Assembly (NCBI GenBank): GCA_003284565.1 | Contig: QBXO01000017.1 | Location: forward strand, 1-37,528 | Direction of reading: 5' to 3' | DNA: 37,528 bases | Source of the DNA: SAR116 cluster bacterium AG-321-K23 | GTDB lineage: Bacteria; Pseudomonadota; Alphaproteobacteria; Puniceispirillales; Marisalimonadaceae | Part shown: piece after piece, positions 1 through 7,901 of the stretch | Numbering within the stretch: position 1 is the stretch's first letter | Layout of the letters: every line of letters starts with the position of its first letter | Notes under the pieces: model-generated | Databases searched by the model: none | Seen by the model: only the letters and a program-made list of their open reading frames with translations | Told to the model about the DNA's origin: nothing | Translations under genes and position numbers: made by a program

Positions 1-1044
1 ACCTTTAGCTCCATTCAACTGAATGGCTGTATCAGAAACATTGTTTAAGGTATCAGCAACATATATTTTTGCCATTGAAACATCTTGCCGAGATTTACTA
101 CCATGTTCAATTTTCCATGCAGCTCTCATTACTAGTAAACGGGAAATGTCAATGTCCATCGCAGATTTACCAAGTTTAATTTGAACTGATTCTCTGTCAG
201 AAAGTTTAATACCAAAACCTTCTCTAGTGGAAACATAATCTAAAGCTATTTCTAAACATCTTTTAGAAAGGCCTATCCACCTCATGCAATGTGTAAGACG
301 AGCAAGTCCGAGACGTATTTGAACAATTTTAAGACCCTTACCAACTTCCCCCAATCTATTTTCATCAGGAATTTCTAAGCCATTATACTCTATCTCACAA
401 TGTCCACCATGTTCTTCAGGACCCATGATTGGAATACGTCTTTTAATTTTCCAACCTGGTTGATCTTTATGATAAAGAAAAGCCGTTAAACCATCTTTAG
501 TTTTGGCAAGTAGAATAAAATGAGAAGCAATAGCAGCTCCGGTAATATACCATTTAAGACCATTAATTATCCATTTACCATTTGAATAAACAGCTTCAGT
601 TTTAATCATAGATGGATCAGAACCGCCGCCAGGTGCTGGCTCAGTCATAGCTAGAGATGAACGAACATCACCATTAATAATTGGATCAAGCCATTTAACT
701 TTTTGTTCTTCAGTTCCAATTTTATTGAGTATGTACATATTACCATCATCAGGAGCAGCGCAATTAAAACAAACTGGTCCAAAAATTGATCTATTCATTT
801 CCTCATATAGTGCAGACATACCAATTGGACCTAACCCAAGACCAGATCTGGATATAGGCATTTGTGGTGACCAAAGTCCAGCAGCTTTAACATCCAAGCG
901 GACTTGATTTAGCAAATCTTCATTAATATTTTCATGTTTATCATATGACGAAATATCTGACTCGAGAGGAATAATCTTTTGATTGACAAAGTCTCTTGTT
1001 TTTAATCTTAGAGTTTCGATATGTTCAGGAAGTGTAAAATCCAT
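1..1044 (-). CDS. Acyl-CoA dehydrogenase, ACAD11-like (partial, C-terminus outside window)
   Basis: FAD-dependent acyl-CoA dehydrogenase. I translated 348 codons from the ATG at 1044; the gene runs off the left edge, so the C-terminal part is missing. The mid-domain motif AMTEPAPGGGSDPS, a GGHCEI segment, and RLGLARLTHCMRWIGLSKR are the blocks shared with the dehydrogenase half of vertebrate ACAD11. AGGAG at 1055-1051 places the start. It lies 15 bases after the SDR gene stop, so the two are probably co-transcribed. The divergent neighbour is an APH-fold kinase that matches the other half of ACAD11. From family knowledge (P. putida LvaC and ACAD10/11), such enzymes can act on 4-phosphoacyl-CoA rather than doing ordinary dehydrogenation. 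That role here is inference. Confidence 0.88.
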   Translation of the reverse strand, partial: MDFTLPEHIETLRLKTRDFVNQKIIPLESDISSYDKHENINEDLLNQVRLDVKAAGLWSPQMPISRSGLGLGPIGMSALYEEMNRSIFGPVCFNCAAPDDGNMYILNKIGTEEQKVKWLDPIINGDVRSSLAMTEPAPGGGSDPSMIKTEAVYSNGKWIINGLKWYITGAAIASHFILLAKTKDGLTAFLYHKDQPGWKIKRRIPIMGPEEHGGHCEIEYNGLEIPDENRLGEVGKGLKIVQIRLGLARLTHCMRWIGLSKRCLEIALDYVSTREGFGIKLSDRESVQIKLGKSAMDIDISRLLVMRAAWKIEHGSKSRQDVSMAKIYVADTLNNVSDTAIQLNGAKG

Positions 1045-1059
1045 AAATTGCTCCTAATT

Positions 1060-1794
1060 TCAAAGACCTGTACTTAATCCACCATCAACAGCTATTGTAG
1101 CGCCAGTCATATAGGTGTTTAGTGGATTAACTAACATAGAAATAATTACATCAAGTTCTTCAACAGTAGCAAATCTTTTAAGAGGTATTTTCTTTTTAAG
1201 TAAAACGCCTGCTTCACCTTCTAATTGTTTTCTATTAATGTCAGTAAGTATGTAGCCTGGTGCAAGTGCATTAACACATATATTATGTTTTGCTAGTTCT
1301 ATTGATTGGGATTTAGTAATTTGTATTAAAGCAGCTTTAGTTGCGGAATAAGCTCCGACATATGATAAAGGTCTATAACCAAGAGTGGAAGCAATATTTA
1401 TAATTTTCCCATATTTATTTTTAATCATATTTGGAATTAACGCATTTGACACATTAATTGAACCTATTAAATTAGTATCAAATATTTTTGTTAAATCTGT
1501 ATAAGTTTCATCATGTAACAATTTAGTATTTGCAATACCAGCATTATTGATTAAGGCATAAATATTTAAATCTTTTAACAACTTATGCACTTGCGAAGCA
1601 TCTGTAATGTCAAGTTCTAAATATGAATGCTCTAGATCTTGGTTAGGAAGAGACGAAATAACTGATTTAAGATTATGCATATTACGTCCAATACCAATAA
1701 TTTTAAAACCATCATTTGCTAATACTTTGGAAAAATTTGCGCCTAACCCTCTGCTTGCACCTGTTATTAAAACAGTGTTAGATTGAATACTCAT
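1060..1794 (-). CDS. Short-chain dehydrogenase/reductase (SDR)
   Basis: Classical NAD(P)-dependent SDR of 244 residues. The Rossmann motif TGASRGLG is at 11-18, NNAG at 83-86, and the catalytic Ser136, Tyr149 and Lys153 are all in place (YSATK). An arginine (R38) after the second strand hints at NADPH, but weakly. It is the first gene of a two-gene minus-strand unit ending in the ACAD11-like dehydrogenase. The P. putida levulinate cluster pairs an SDR (LvaD, 4-ketoacyl-CoA reductase) with an APH kinase and an ACAD, so a keto/hydroxy interconversion on a 4-oxoacyl-CoA is a reasonable guess. The fold is certain; the substrate is inferred only from context. Confidence 0.88.
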   Translation of the reverse strand: MSIQSNTVLITGASRGLGANFSKVLANDGFKIIGIGRNMHNLKSVISSLPNQDLEHSYLELDITDASQVHKLLKDLNIYALINNAGIANTKLLHDETYTDLTKIFDTNLIGSINVSNALIPNMIKNKYGKIINIASTLGYRPLSYVGAYSATKAALIQITKSQSIELAKHNICVNALAPGYILTDINRKQLEGEAGVLLKKKIPLKRFATVEELDVIISMLVNPLNTYMTGATIAVDGGLSTGL

Positions 1795-1858
1795 GTATTA
1801 TAAACCTAAAATTAATTTGAATGTGATATTTCAATTATAATAAATTAGTCATGTAAAT
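1795..1858. promoter_or_regulatory. Divergent promoter region between SDR and APH-kinase genes
   Basis: This 64-base gap must drive both directions. A perfect TATAAT lies at 1836-1841 on the plus strand, 17 bases before the kinase ATG. A second TATAAT reads on the minus strand at 1802-1797, only two bases before the SDR ATG, which is too close for a normal start site. No good -35 element or Shine-Dalgarno sequence is visible for the kinase. A start-stop pair (ATGTAA, 1851-1856) sits just before the kinase ATG. Confidence 0.4.
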
Positions 1859-2899
1859 ATGTCAGTAAAAAATAAAATAAATAGTATAAATCTTTGGTTA
1901 AAAAAAAACACATCAATCGATGAACAAATTTTATTTATTAAAAAGTTTGAAACTGGCCAATCCAACCCTACATTTCTTTTGAAATCTAATAATAAAAGCT
2001 TTGTGCTCAGGTCTAAACCATTGGGAAATCTCCTTAGAGGTGCACATCGGATTGACAGAGAATATAAAGTAATGAGTGCTTTATCAAATTCAAAAATTCC
2101 AACTCCTAAAATGTATGGGTATTGTAGTGACGTAAATATAATTGGAAGCGAATTTTATATTATGGAATTTATAAATGGTATACATGAATTTGATCCAGAT
2201 CTATCAAATTATACAGGCGAACAAAGAAATAAAATTTATAAACATAAAATTAAAATTTTGGCTGAACTAGTCAAATTAGATTTAAATAAAATTGGTTTAG
2301 AAAATTTTGGTAAACCTTATGGTTATCTTGAAAGACAAATTAAATTATGGATAAAACAATACAGGGACACTGAAACAAAACATATAAAGAGTATGGAATA
2401 TTTAATTGATACAATACCAAAATATATTCCAACTGAAATAGATAATTTGAAACCATGTCTTTTACACGGTGATTTTCGTTTAGATAATATGATTTTAGAA
2501 AAAAATAGATCTATACCAAGAATAATTGGGTTGTTAGATTGGGAATTATCAACACTATCACCCCCTTTTATTGATTTATCATACTGGGTATTAATGCTTA
2601 GATTCGAAAAAAAATGGCCAATAGGTGGTTTGAGTATTTTTAATAATCAAAATTTATACTCTGGTATACCAACAGAAGAAAAAATTTTAGAAAGTTATTT
2701 AAATTTAACTAGTTTTGATAAGCCAAAATATTGGAAGTTTTTATTAGCGTTTAATTGTTTTAGATTTACAGGCATTCTTCAAGGTATAGCAAAACGTGTT
2801 ATTGATGGAAATAATTCAGGTGAAAATGCCTATGAAGTAGGAGAACAAGCAGAACCCGTAGCAGATTTAGGTTCAAAAATACTCAAGGAATATTTGTAA
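1859..2899 (+). CDS. APH-fold kinase of the ACAD10/11-LvaA type
   Basis: Aminoglycoside-phosphotransferase-fold kinase, 346 residues. The N-terminus carries GQSNPTFLL (33-41) and an acidic REYKVMSAL helix. The catalytic loop is HGDFRLDN (203-210), with the metal-binding acid in LLDWELST (D227). These blocks, and the YCSD and GSEFYIMEF segments near 88-105, follow the N-terminal kinase domain of vertebrate ACAD11 closely, rather than antibiotic kinases. LvaA of Pseudomonas putida, in the same family, phosphorylates the 4-hydroxyl of 4-hydroxyvaleryl-CoA. The divergently transcribed dehydrogenase matches the second half of ACAD11, which supports a role in 4-hydroxyacyl-CoA catabolism. It overlaps the convergent MFS gene by 17 bases. 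The family call is strong; the exact substrate is unknown. Confidence 0.88.
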   Translation: MSVKNKINSINLWLKKNTSIDEQILFIKKFETGQSNPTFLLKSNNKSFVLRSKPLGNLLRGAHRIDREYKVMSALSNSKIPTPKMYGYCSDVNIIGSEFYIMEFINGIHEFDPDLSNYTGEQRNKIYKHKIKILAELVKLDLNKIGLENFGKPYGYLERQIKLWIKQYRDTETKHIKSMEYLIDTIPKYIPTEIDNLKPCLLHGDFRLDNMILEKNRSIPRIIGLLDWELSTLSPPFIDLSYWVLMLRFEKKWPIGGLSIFNNQNLYSGIPTEEKILESYLNLTSFDKPKYWKFLLAFNCFRFTGILQGIAKRVIDGNNSGENAYEVGEQAEPVADLGSKILKEYL

Positions 2900-4061
2900 A
2901 TTTTCTATTAAAAAACCTTGTTGGATTAATCATCATTACAGAAGCCAGAAAAAGTGATATGGAGGATATTGTTAATGCAAGATTATAAGAATTAAATAAA
3001 TCTATTATAACCCCACCAAAATAAGGTCCTATCATTTGTCCAAAACCGAATGATGAAGTTAAAATAGCAGTCGATACTATAATTGATCCACTATATCTAG
3101 ACTGACCCTCTAGTAATGCAAGTGCTGTTATTGGTATAAAAGTTGAGCCAAGTAAAATTGATGCCATAGTAATACCTACCTTGTTTTCTAATAATACAGG
3201 CATTAAAATTCCTAATCCCATTATAGCACAAGCTAAAAAAAGGGCTAAATCATTCCCGATTTTTTTGCCAATCCATGGCCAAAAAATAACCATGGGTATG
3301 CCTGCTAGACCTACTAGCAACCAAACATACATTTCAGTAGTTTCCAAACCAGATGTTTCCCTAGCCATGGCTGAAATAAAAGTTCCCAAAATTACGTATC
3401 CAAAACCATACAAACCATATGAAATAGAAATTAAAGAAAAACTAAAATTATTTTTATAATTTGAATTTTGAGGATATGAATGTTGCAAAATTTCGTTAGG
3501 GGTATTTATAAAAATTGGAACGGCTAAAATTACTGATAACACAGCTACACCAATCCATAAATCATCCCAATGGAAACCTAATTCTCCTAAAAATGTTACT
3601 AGAATGGAAGATATGACTATTCCAAAACCTACACCCATGAAGTGTGAAGTGCTTAGTGATTTTTTCCCAAATGCTTGTATGCTTGGTAAAATTAAAGCCG
3701 TGCCAAATATGAGAACAAAAGCACTGGATAAACCACTCAAAAATCGAACAATAATAAAAAAAATTACTTCATCACCTATGCTCATTAAAAATGTAGTTGA
3801 TATTGAAAGAACTATAGAAATAAAAAAAACTAACTTAACTCTTTTTTTAAAAATTGAAGAAATTGATAACAGTGAACCACATAGGTATCCAAAAAAATTC
3901 CATGAGGCAATTAAGCCGCCCTCAGTTTTAGTAATATTTAATTCTTCTAACATAAAGGGCAGTATAGGAGTATAAGTAAACCTACCAATACCTATTGCTA
4001 GAGCAAGGGCAGCTGTTCCAGTTAGAATTAAGACTAAAACTCTATAATTAAAATTTTTCAT
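2883..4061 (-). CDS. MFS transporter, YbfB/YjiJ type
   Basis: Integral membrane protein of 392 residues with about twelve hydrophobic segments, typical of major facilitator permeases. The first helix contains GIGRFTYTPILPFM (about 24-37), the signature of the YbfB/YjiJ subfamily, whose substrates are mostly unknown. The loop after helix two is short and basic (FKKRVK). It is monocistronic and converges on the kinase gene, with stop regions overlapping by 17 bases. No Shine-Dalgarno sequence is evident before the ATG. Export or uptake of a small organic acid would suit the neighbourhood, but nothing in the sequence proves it. Confidence 0.85.
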   Translation of the reverse strand: MKNFNYRVLVLILTGTAALALAIGIGRFTYTPILPFMLEELNITKTEGGLIASWNFFGYLCGSLLSISSIFKKRVKLVFFISIVLSISTTFLMSIGDEVIFFIIVRFLSGLSSAFVLIFGTALILPSIQAFGKKSLSTSHFMGVGFGIVISSILVTFLGELGFHWDDLWIGVAVLSVILAVPIFINTPNEILQHSYPQNSNYKNNFSFSLISISYGLYGFGYVILGTFISAMARETSGLETTEMYVWLLVGLAGIPMVIFWPWIGKKIGNDLALFLACAIMGLGILMPVLLENKVGITMASILLGSTFIPITALALLEGQSRYSGSIIVSTAILTSSFGFGQMIGPYFGGVIIDLFNSYNLALTISSISLFLASVMMINPTRFFNRKFTNIP

Positions 4062-4195
4062 TTAATAACAATTCTTTTTTATCAAATTTAATGTGCTTTT
4101 TATTTTAAGTAAAACAAACAATAAAATAAGATTATTGATTGACCAAAATTCAAAATATGTTTCAAATGAGTATTTAAACAATTTATGATCAAAAA

Positions 4196-4978
4196 ATGGA
4201 TAATTTTTTTTCTATTAAAAATGAAACTGAAAACATAGTTAGGATAGAATTAACTAATGGTAAAAAACACAATCCATTATCTTTAAAATTAATAAAAACT
4301 CTTACAAAAGCTCTAGAAGATGTTTCTTCACAAAATAAAACAAAAGTCATAATTATTTCTTCTGAGGGTCCTGGTTTCTCAGCTGGGCACGATCTAGAAG
4401 AATTAAGACAAAACAAGAAAAATAAAGTTTTTTTTAAAAATTTATTTGATGAATGTTCAATCTTAATGCAGACCATATTAAGGTTGCCACAACCAGTTAT
4501 AGCTGAGGTTTGTGGTATCGCTGCTGCCGCTGGTTGTCAGCTAGTAGCAAGTTGTGATTTAGCTGTTGCTTCAGAGCAATCTTCTTTTATGACACCAGGT
4601 GTAAATATAGGTCTTTTTTGCTCAACACCCATGGTTGCTGTTTCTAGAAATATTAGCAGAAAAAAAATTATGGAAATGCTTTTGACTGGAGAAAAACTTA
4701 GTGCAAACGAAGCTGTTCAGTTTGGTCTTATTAATAAATGTGTGCCATTAGAACGGCTTCATGTTGACACACTAAACCTAGCAAAATTAATAGCTTCAAA
4801 GCCAACTTCTACAGTTAAGATTGGAAAGGAGGCTTTTTATAAACAGGTAGAAATGTCACTGGATGAGGCTTATCATTATACTTCTGAAGTAATGACAATT
4901 AACATGATGGAAATAGATGCTCACGAGGGTATTAGTGCCTTCTTAGACAAAAGAACTCCTTTATGGAATGAAAAGTAG
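4196..4978 (+). CDS. ECHDC3-type crotonase-fold protein lacking both hydratase glutamates
   Basis: Enoyl-CoA hydratase/isomerase superfamily member of 260 residues. FSAGHDLEEL (61-70), AAAGCQLVASCDLAVAS and TPGVNIGLFCSTP follow human ECHDC3 almost word for word. In true enoyl-CoA hydratases the two catalytic glutamates lie in GCEL and PEI. Here they are Gln115 (GCQL) and Gly135 (PGV). It probably binds an acyl-CoA and keeps the oxyanion hole, but standard water addition is unlikely. It stands 125 bases before the GMC/isobutyryl-CoA genes on the same strand, with a possible terminator between. Its reaction is unknown. Confidence 0.88.
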   Translation: MDNFFSIKNETENIVRIELTNGKKHNPLSLKLIKTLTKALEDVSSQNKTKVIIISSEGPGFSAGHDLEELRQNKKNKVFFKNLFDECSILMQTILRLPQPVIAEVCGIAAAAGCQLVASCDLAVASEQSSFMTPGVNIGLFCSTPMVAVSRNISRKKIMEMLLTGEKLSANEAVQFGLINKCVPLERLHVDTLNLAKLIASKPTSTVKIGKEAFYKQVEMSLDEAYHYTSEVMTINMMEIDAHEGISAFLDKRTPLWNEK

Positions 4979-5042
4979 AATTAAGTAGTTTTAAATATTA
5001 TCTCGCGAAATAGATTAAATTTTTACATAGAAAATTATTCAT

Positions 5043-5071
5043 ATATCAAATACTATGATATCAATTTTTTT
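5043..5071 (+). terminator. Possible weak Rho-independent terminator after the ECHDC3-type gene
   Basis: ATATCA (5043-5048) pairs with TGATAT (5056-5061) around a seven-base loop, followed by CAA and seven T residues at 5065-5071. The stem is short and A/T only, so it may be fortuitous. Its place, 65 bases after a stop and 33 before the next start, fits a terminator. Confidence 0.3.
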
Positions 5072-5103
5072 ATTATTTTTAATAATTATAAAAGGCAATC
5101 TGT

Positions 5104-6705
5104 ATGACACAAAGCTATGATTTTATTGTTGTTGGTGCAGGAACAGCTGGATGTCTTTTAGCGAATCGATTATCAGCAAACGATAGATATTCTGTAGCAT
5201 TAATAGAAGCTGGAGGAAATGACAATTACCACTGGGTTCATATACCGGTAGGGTATCTTTATTGCATGGGAAACAAAAGAACAGACTGGCTTTACAAAAC
5301 CACTTCTCAAAAAGGATTAAATGGAAGATCTCTAAATTATCCAAGAGGCAAAATCATGGGAGGTTGTTCATCTATAAATGGTATGATTTATATGCGAGGA
5401 CAAGCAGGTGATTATGACCAATGGAGACAAATGGGTAATGAAGGTTGGAGTTGGGATGACGTTTTACCATATTTCAAAAATATGGAAGATAGTTATGAAG
5501 GTGAGAGTAAGTTTCACGGCTCTGGAGGCGAATGGAAAGTTGATCAACAAAGACTTTCATGGGATATTTTAGATAGTTTTAGAGATGCAACCATAGAAGC
5601 TGGAATACCTAGAATAGATGACTTTAATGAAGGGAATAATTTTGGCGTTTCTTATTTTAAAGTAAACCAAAATTCTGGATTTAGGTGGAATACTGTTAAA
5701 GCATTTATTAAACCAATTCAAAACAGAAAGAATCTTAAGATAATAAGTAAATGTGAAGTTAAAAAAATAATTTTGAACAAAAATAAGTGCAAAGGTATAG
5801 AAGTTGTAAGAAATGGAAAGTTAGAAGAAATATTTGTACACAGAGAAGTTATACTTTCTGCTGGATCTATTGGATCACCTAAAATACTAGAATTATCTGG
5901 TATTGGTAATCCAAAAATACTCTCAAATTTAGGTATTAATACGTTAGTCGAGAGTGACAATGTTGGTGAAAATTTACAAGATCATCTTCAATTGAGAGTA
6001 ATTTATAGACTAGAAAATGCTAAAACACTCAATCAAAAAGCGAATTCTTTATTTGGAAAAATAGCTATTGGTTTGGAATATGCTCTCAAAAGAACAGGAC
6101 CAATGTCAATGGCTCCAAGTCAATTGGGCGTATTTGCAATGTCTGATAAATCTTATGAAACACCCAACCTTCAATTTCATGTTCAGCCACTTTCTCTAGA
6201 TAAATTTGGAGACCCGTTGCATGATTTTCCAGGTTTAACAGCAAGTGTTTGCAACCTTAACCCACAAAGTAGAGGCAATGTTCACATCACTTCAAAAGAT
6301 TATCAGACAGCTCCATCAATAGACCCTAATTATTTATCTGAAGAAAAAGATAAAATTGTAGCTGCTCAATCTATAAAGTTAGCTAGAAAAATAATTTCCC
6401 AACCTGCAATGAAAAAATATAATCCAAAAGAATTTGCCCCGGGCATTCAGTTTCAATCCGAAGATGAACTTAAAAAAGTTGCTGGTGATATTGGTACAAC
6501 GATTTTTCACCCAGTTGGGACGTGTGCAATGGGTTCAAATAAAACCTCAGTGACAGATAGTAATCTAAAAGTAAGAGGAGTTGACGGGCTTAGGATTGCA
6601 GATGCCTCAGTAATGCCTACTATAACTTCTGGCAATACGAATGCGCCGACCTTAATGATTGCTGAAAAGGCATCAGAGATGATTTTGAAGTCAAATAAAA
6701 TTTAG
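5104..6705 (+). CDS. GMC-family FAD-dependent alcohol dehydrogenase/oxidase
   Basis: Glucose-methanol-choline oxidoreductase, 533 residues, the usual length for choline dehydrogenase/AlkJ-like members. The FAD-binding VVGAGTAGCLLANRLS is at 9-24, the GMC signature PRGKIMGGCSSINGMIYMRG at about 80-99, and the catalytic region HPVGTCAMG begins at His469. SGNTNAPT near 509-516 supplies the partner Asn. The enzyme oxidises a primary alcohol to an aldehyde; no signal peptide is seen, so it is likely cytoplasmic. AAGG upstream of the ATG is a weak ribosome site. It is the first gene of the run with isobutyryl-CoA dehydrogenase (32 bases on) and 3-hydroxyisobutyryl-CoA hydrolase. 3-Hydroxyisobutyrate, a primary alcohol released by that hydrolase, is therefore a candidate substrate, as inference only. 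Confidence 0.92.
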   Translation: MTQSYDFIVVGAGTAGCLLANRLSANDRYSVALIEAGGNDNYHWVHIPVGYLYCMGNKRTDWLYKTTSQKGLNGRSLNYPRGKIMGGCSSINGMIYMRGQAGDYDQWRQMGNEGWSWDDVLPYFKNMEDSYEGESKFHGSGGEWKVDQQRLSWDILDSFRDATIEAGIPRIDDFNEGNNFGVSYFKVNQNSGFRWNTVKAFIKPIQNRKNLKIISKCEVKKIILNKNKCKGIEVVRNGKLEEIFVHREVILSAGSIGSPKILELSGIGNPKILSNLGINTLVESDNVGENLQDHLQLRVIYRLENAKTLNQKANSLFGKIAIGLEYALKRTGPMSMAPSQLGVFAMSDKSYETPNLQFHVQPLSLDKFGDPLHDFPGLTASVCNLNPQSRGNVHITSKDYQTAPSIDPNYLSEEKDKIVAAQSIKLARKIISQPAMKKYNPKEFAPGIQFQSEDELKKVAGDIGTTIFHPVGTCAMGSNKTSVTDSNLKVRGVDGLRIADASVMPTITSGNTNAPTLMIAEKASEMILKSNKI

Positions 6706-6737
6706 TAAGTATGAAATGGGTAATGAAGAGGTAAAAA

Positions 6738-7880
6738 ATGAACTTTGAATATAACGAAGATCAGATAAATATAAAAGAAATGGCAAAAAATTTTGCTGAA
6801 ACAGAGCTCATGCCCTTTGCATCTGAATGGGATCAAAATGAGATTTTCCCGGTTAAAACTCTAAAAAAAGCAGCTGAACTTGGTCTGGCGGCTATTTATG
6901 TAGATGAGACTTATGGAGGTTCAGGTCTTAGTCGGTTGGATGCTGCTATTTGTTTCGAAGAACTTTCTAGGGGATGTGTGTCTACTGCAGCGTACATATC
7001 TATCCATAATATGGTTACTTGGATGATAGATGCTCATGGATCAGATCACATAAAAGAAAGGTTAATTAAAAAGTTAGCAACTATGCAAATGATGTCTAGT
7101 TACTGTCTTACAGAACCAGGTTCCGGATCAGATGCCGTGGCATTGAAAACTAAAGCTACAAAAAAGGGCAATAGTCATTACGTTTTAAATGGATCAAAAA
7201 GTTTTATATCTGGAGGACCTACAAGTGATATTTTTGCAGTTATGTGCAGAACAGGTGAAGAGGGTGCTAGTGGCGTTTCATGTTTGTTAGTAGAAAAAGG
7301 AACAAAGGGTTTGTCATTTGGAAAGCAAGAAAAGAAAATGGGATGGAATAGTCAGCACACGTCTATGGTAAATTTTGATAATTGTGAGATACCAATAGAT
7401 AATCTTGTTGGAAATGAGGGGGATGGATTTAAAATTGCAATGAAAGGTCTAGACGGTGGAAGAGTAAATATCGCAGCGTGTTCTTTAGGTGGAGCAAGAG
7501 CAGCTTTAGAGGCATCTATGAGTTATTCTGCAGAAAGAAAACAATTTGGCAAATCATTAGATAAATTCCAAGTCACACAATTTAAGTTAGCCGATATGGC
7601 AACTGAGTTGGAGGCTTCTCGCCTTATGGTTTTAAGAGCTGCATGTGCATTAGATACTGCAGATAAACAAGCTACAAAGCTATGTGCAATGGCTAAAAGA
7701 TATGCAACTGATGTTTGCTCTGAGATATGTAATATGGCTCTTCAAATTCATGGTGGTTATGGATATTTAAAAGACTTTCCCTTAGAAAGACTTGTAAGGG
7801 ATTTAAGGGTTCATCAAATCTTAGAGGGCACTAATGAAATAATGAGAGTTATTATTTCAAGACACTTAAAAGCTAATTAA
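6738..7880 (+). CDS. Isobutyryl-CoA dehydrogenase (ACAD8-like)
   Basis: Acyl-CoA dehydrogenase of 380 residues catalysing FAD-dependent alpha,beta-oxidation, most likely isobutyryl-CoA to methacrylyl-CoA in valine breakdown. GGSGLSRLDAAICFEELSRG, AYISIHNMVTWMID, YCLTEPGSGSDA and KKMGWNSQ are very close to human ACAD8. The catalytic Glu is E363 in ILEGTNE near the C-terminus. GAAGAGG upstream of the ATG serves as ribosome site. The next gene, 21 bases on, encodes 3-hydroxyisobutyryl-CoA hydrolase, a later enzyme of the same pathway, which strengthens the assignment. A related short branched-chain substrate cannot be excluded. Confidence 0.93.
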   Translation: MNFEYNEDQINIKEMAKNFAETELMPFASEWDQNEIFPVKTLKKAAELGLAAIYVDETYGGSGLSRLDAAICFEELSRGCVSTAAYISIHNMVTWMIDAHGSDHIKERLIKKLATMQMMSSYCLTEPGSGSDAVALKTKATKKGNSHYVLNGSKSFISGGPTSDIFAVMCRTGEEGASGVSCLLVEKGTKGLSFGKQEKKMGWNSQHTSMVNFDNCEIPIDNLVGNEGDGFKIAMKGLDGGRVNIAACSLGGARAALEASMSYSAERKQFGKSLDKFQVTQFKLADMATELEASRLMVLRAACALDTADKQATKLCAMAKRYATDVCSEICNMALQIHGGYGYLKDFPLERLVRDLRVHQILEGTNEIMRVIISRHLKAN

Positions 7881-7901
7881 ATTTTAAAGGATAATTTGAT
7901 A

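Noticed and set aside
725-907. 60-codon plus-strand frame inside the acyl-CoA dehydrogenase
   Set aside because: Antisense to a conserved gene with no recognisable product.
1851-1861. ATGTAA start-stop pair before the kinase start as a regulatory minimal ORF
   Set aside because: No ribosome site precedes it and such a pair is likely by chance in AT-rich DNA.
1859-2899. Aminoglycoside resistance kinase
   Set aside because: The motifs follow ACAD10/11-LvaA kinases, and the neighbours are acyl-CoA enzymes.
3604-3975. Plus-strand open frames inside the MFS gene (also 3181-3459)
   Set aside because: They are antisense to a clear membrane transporter, show no family motif and lack ribosome sites; treated as shadows.
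4196-4978. ECHDC3-type gene as the missing methacrylyl-CoA hydratase of the valine operon
   Set aside because: Both catalytic glutamates are absent and a possible terminator separates it from the operon.
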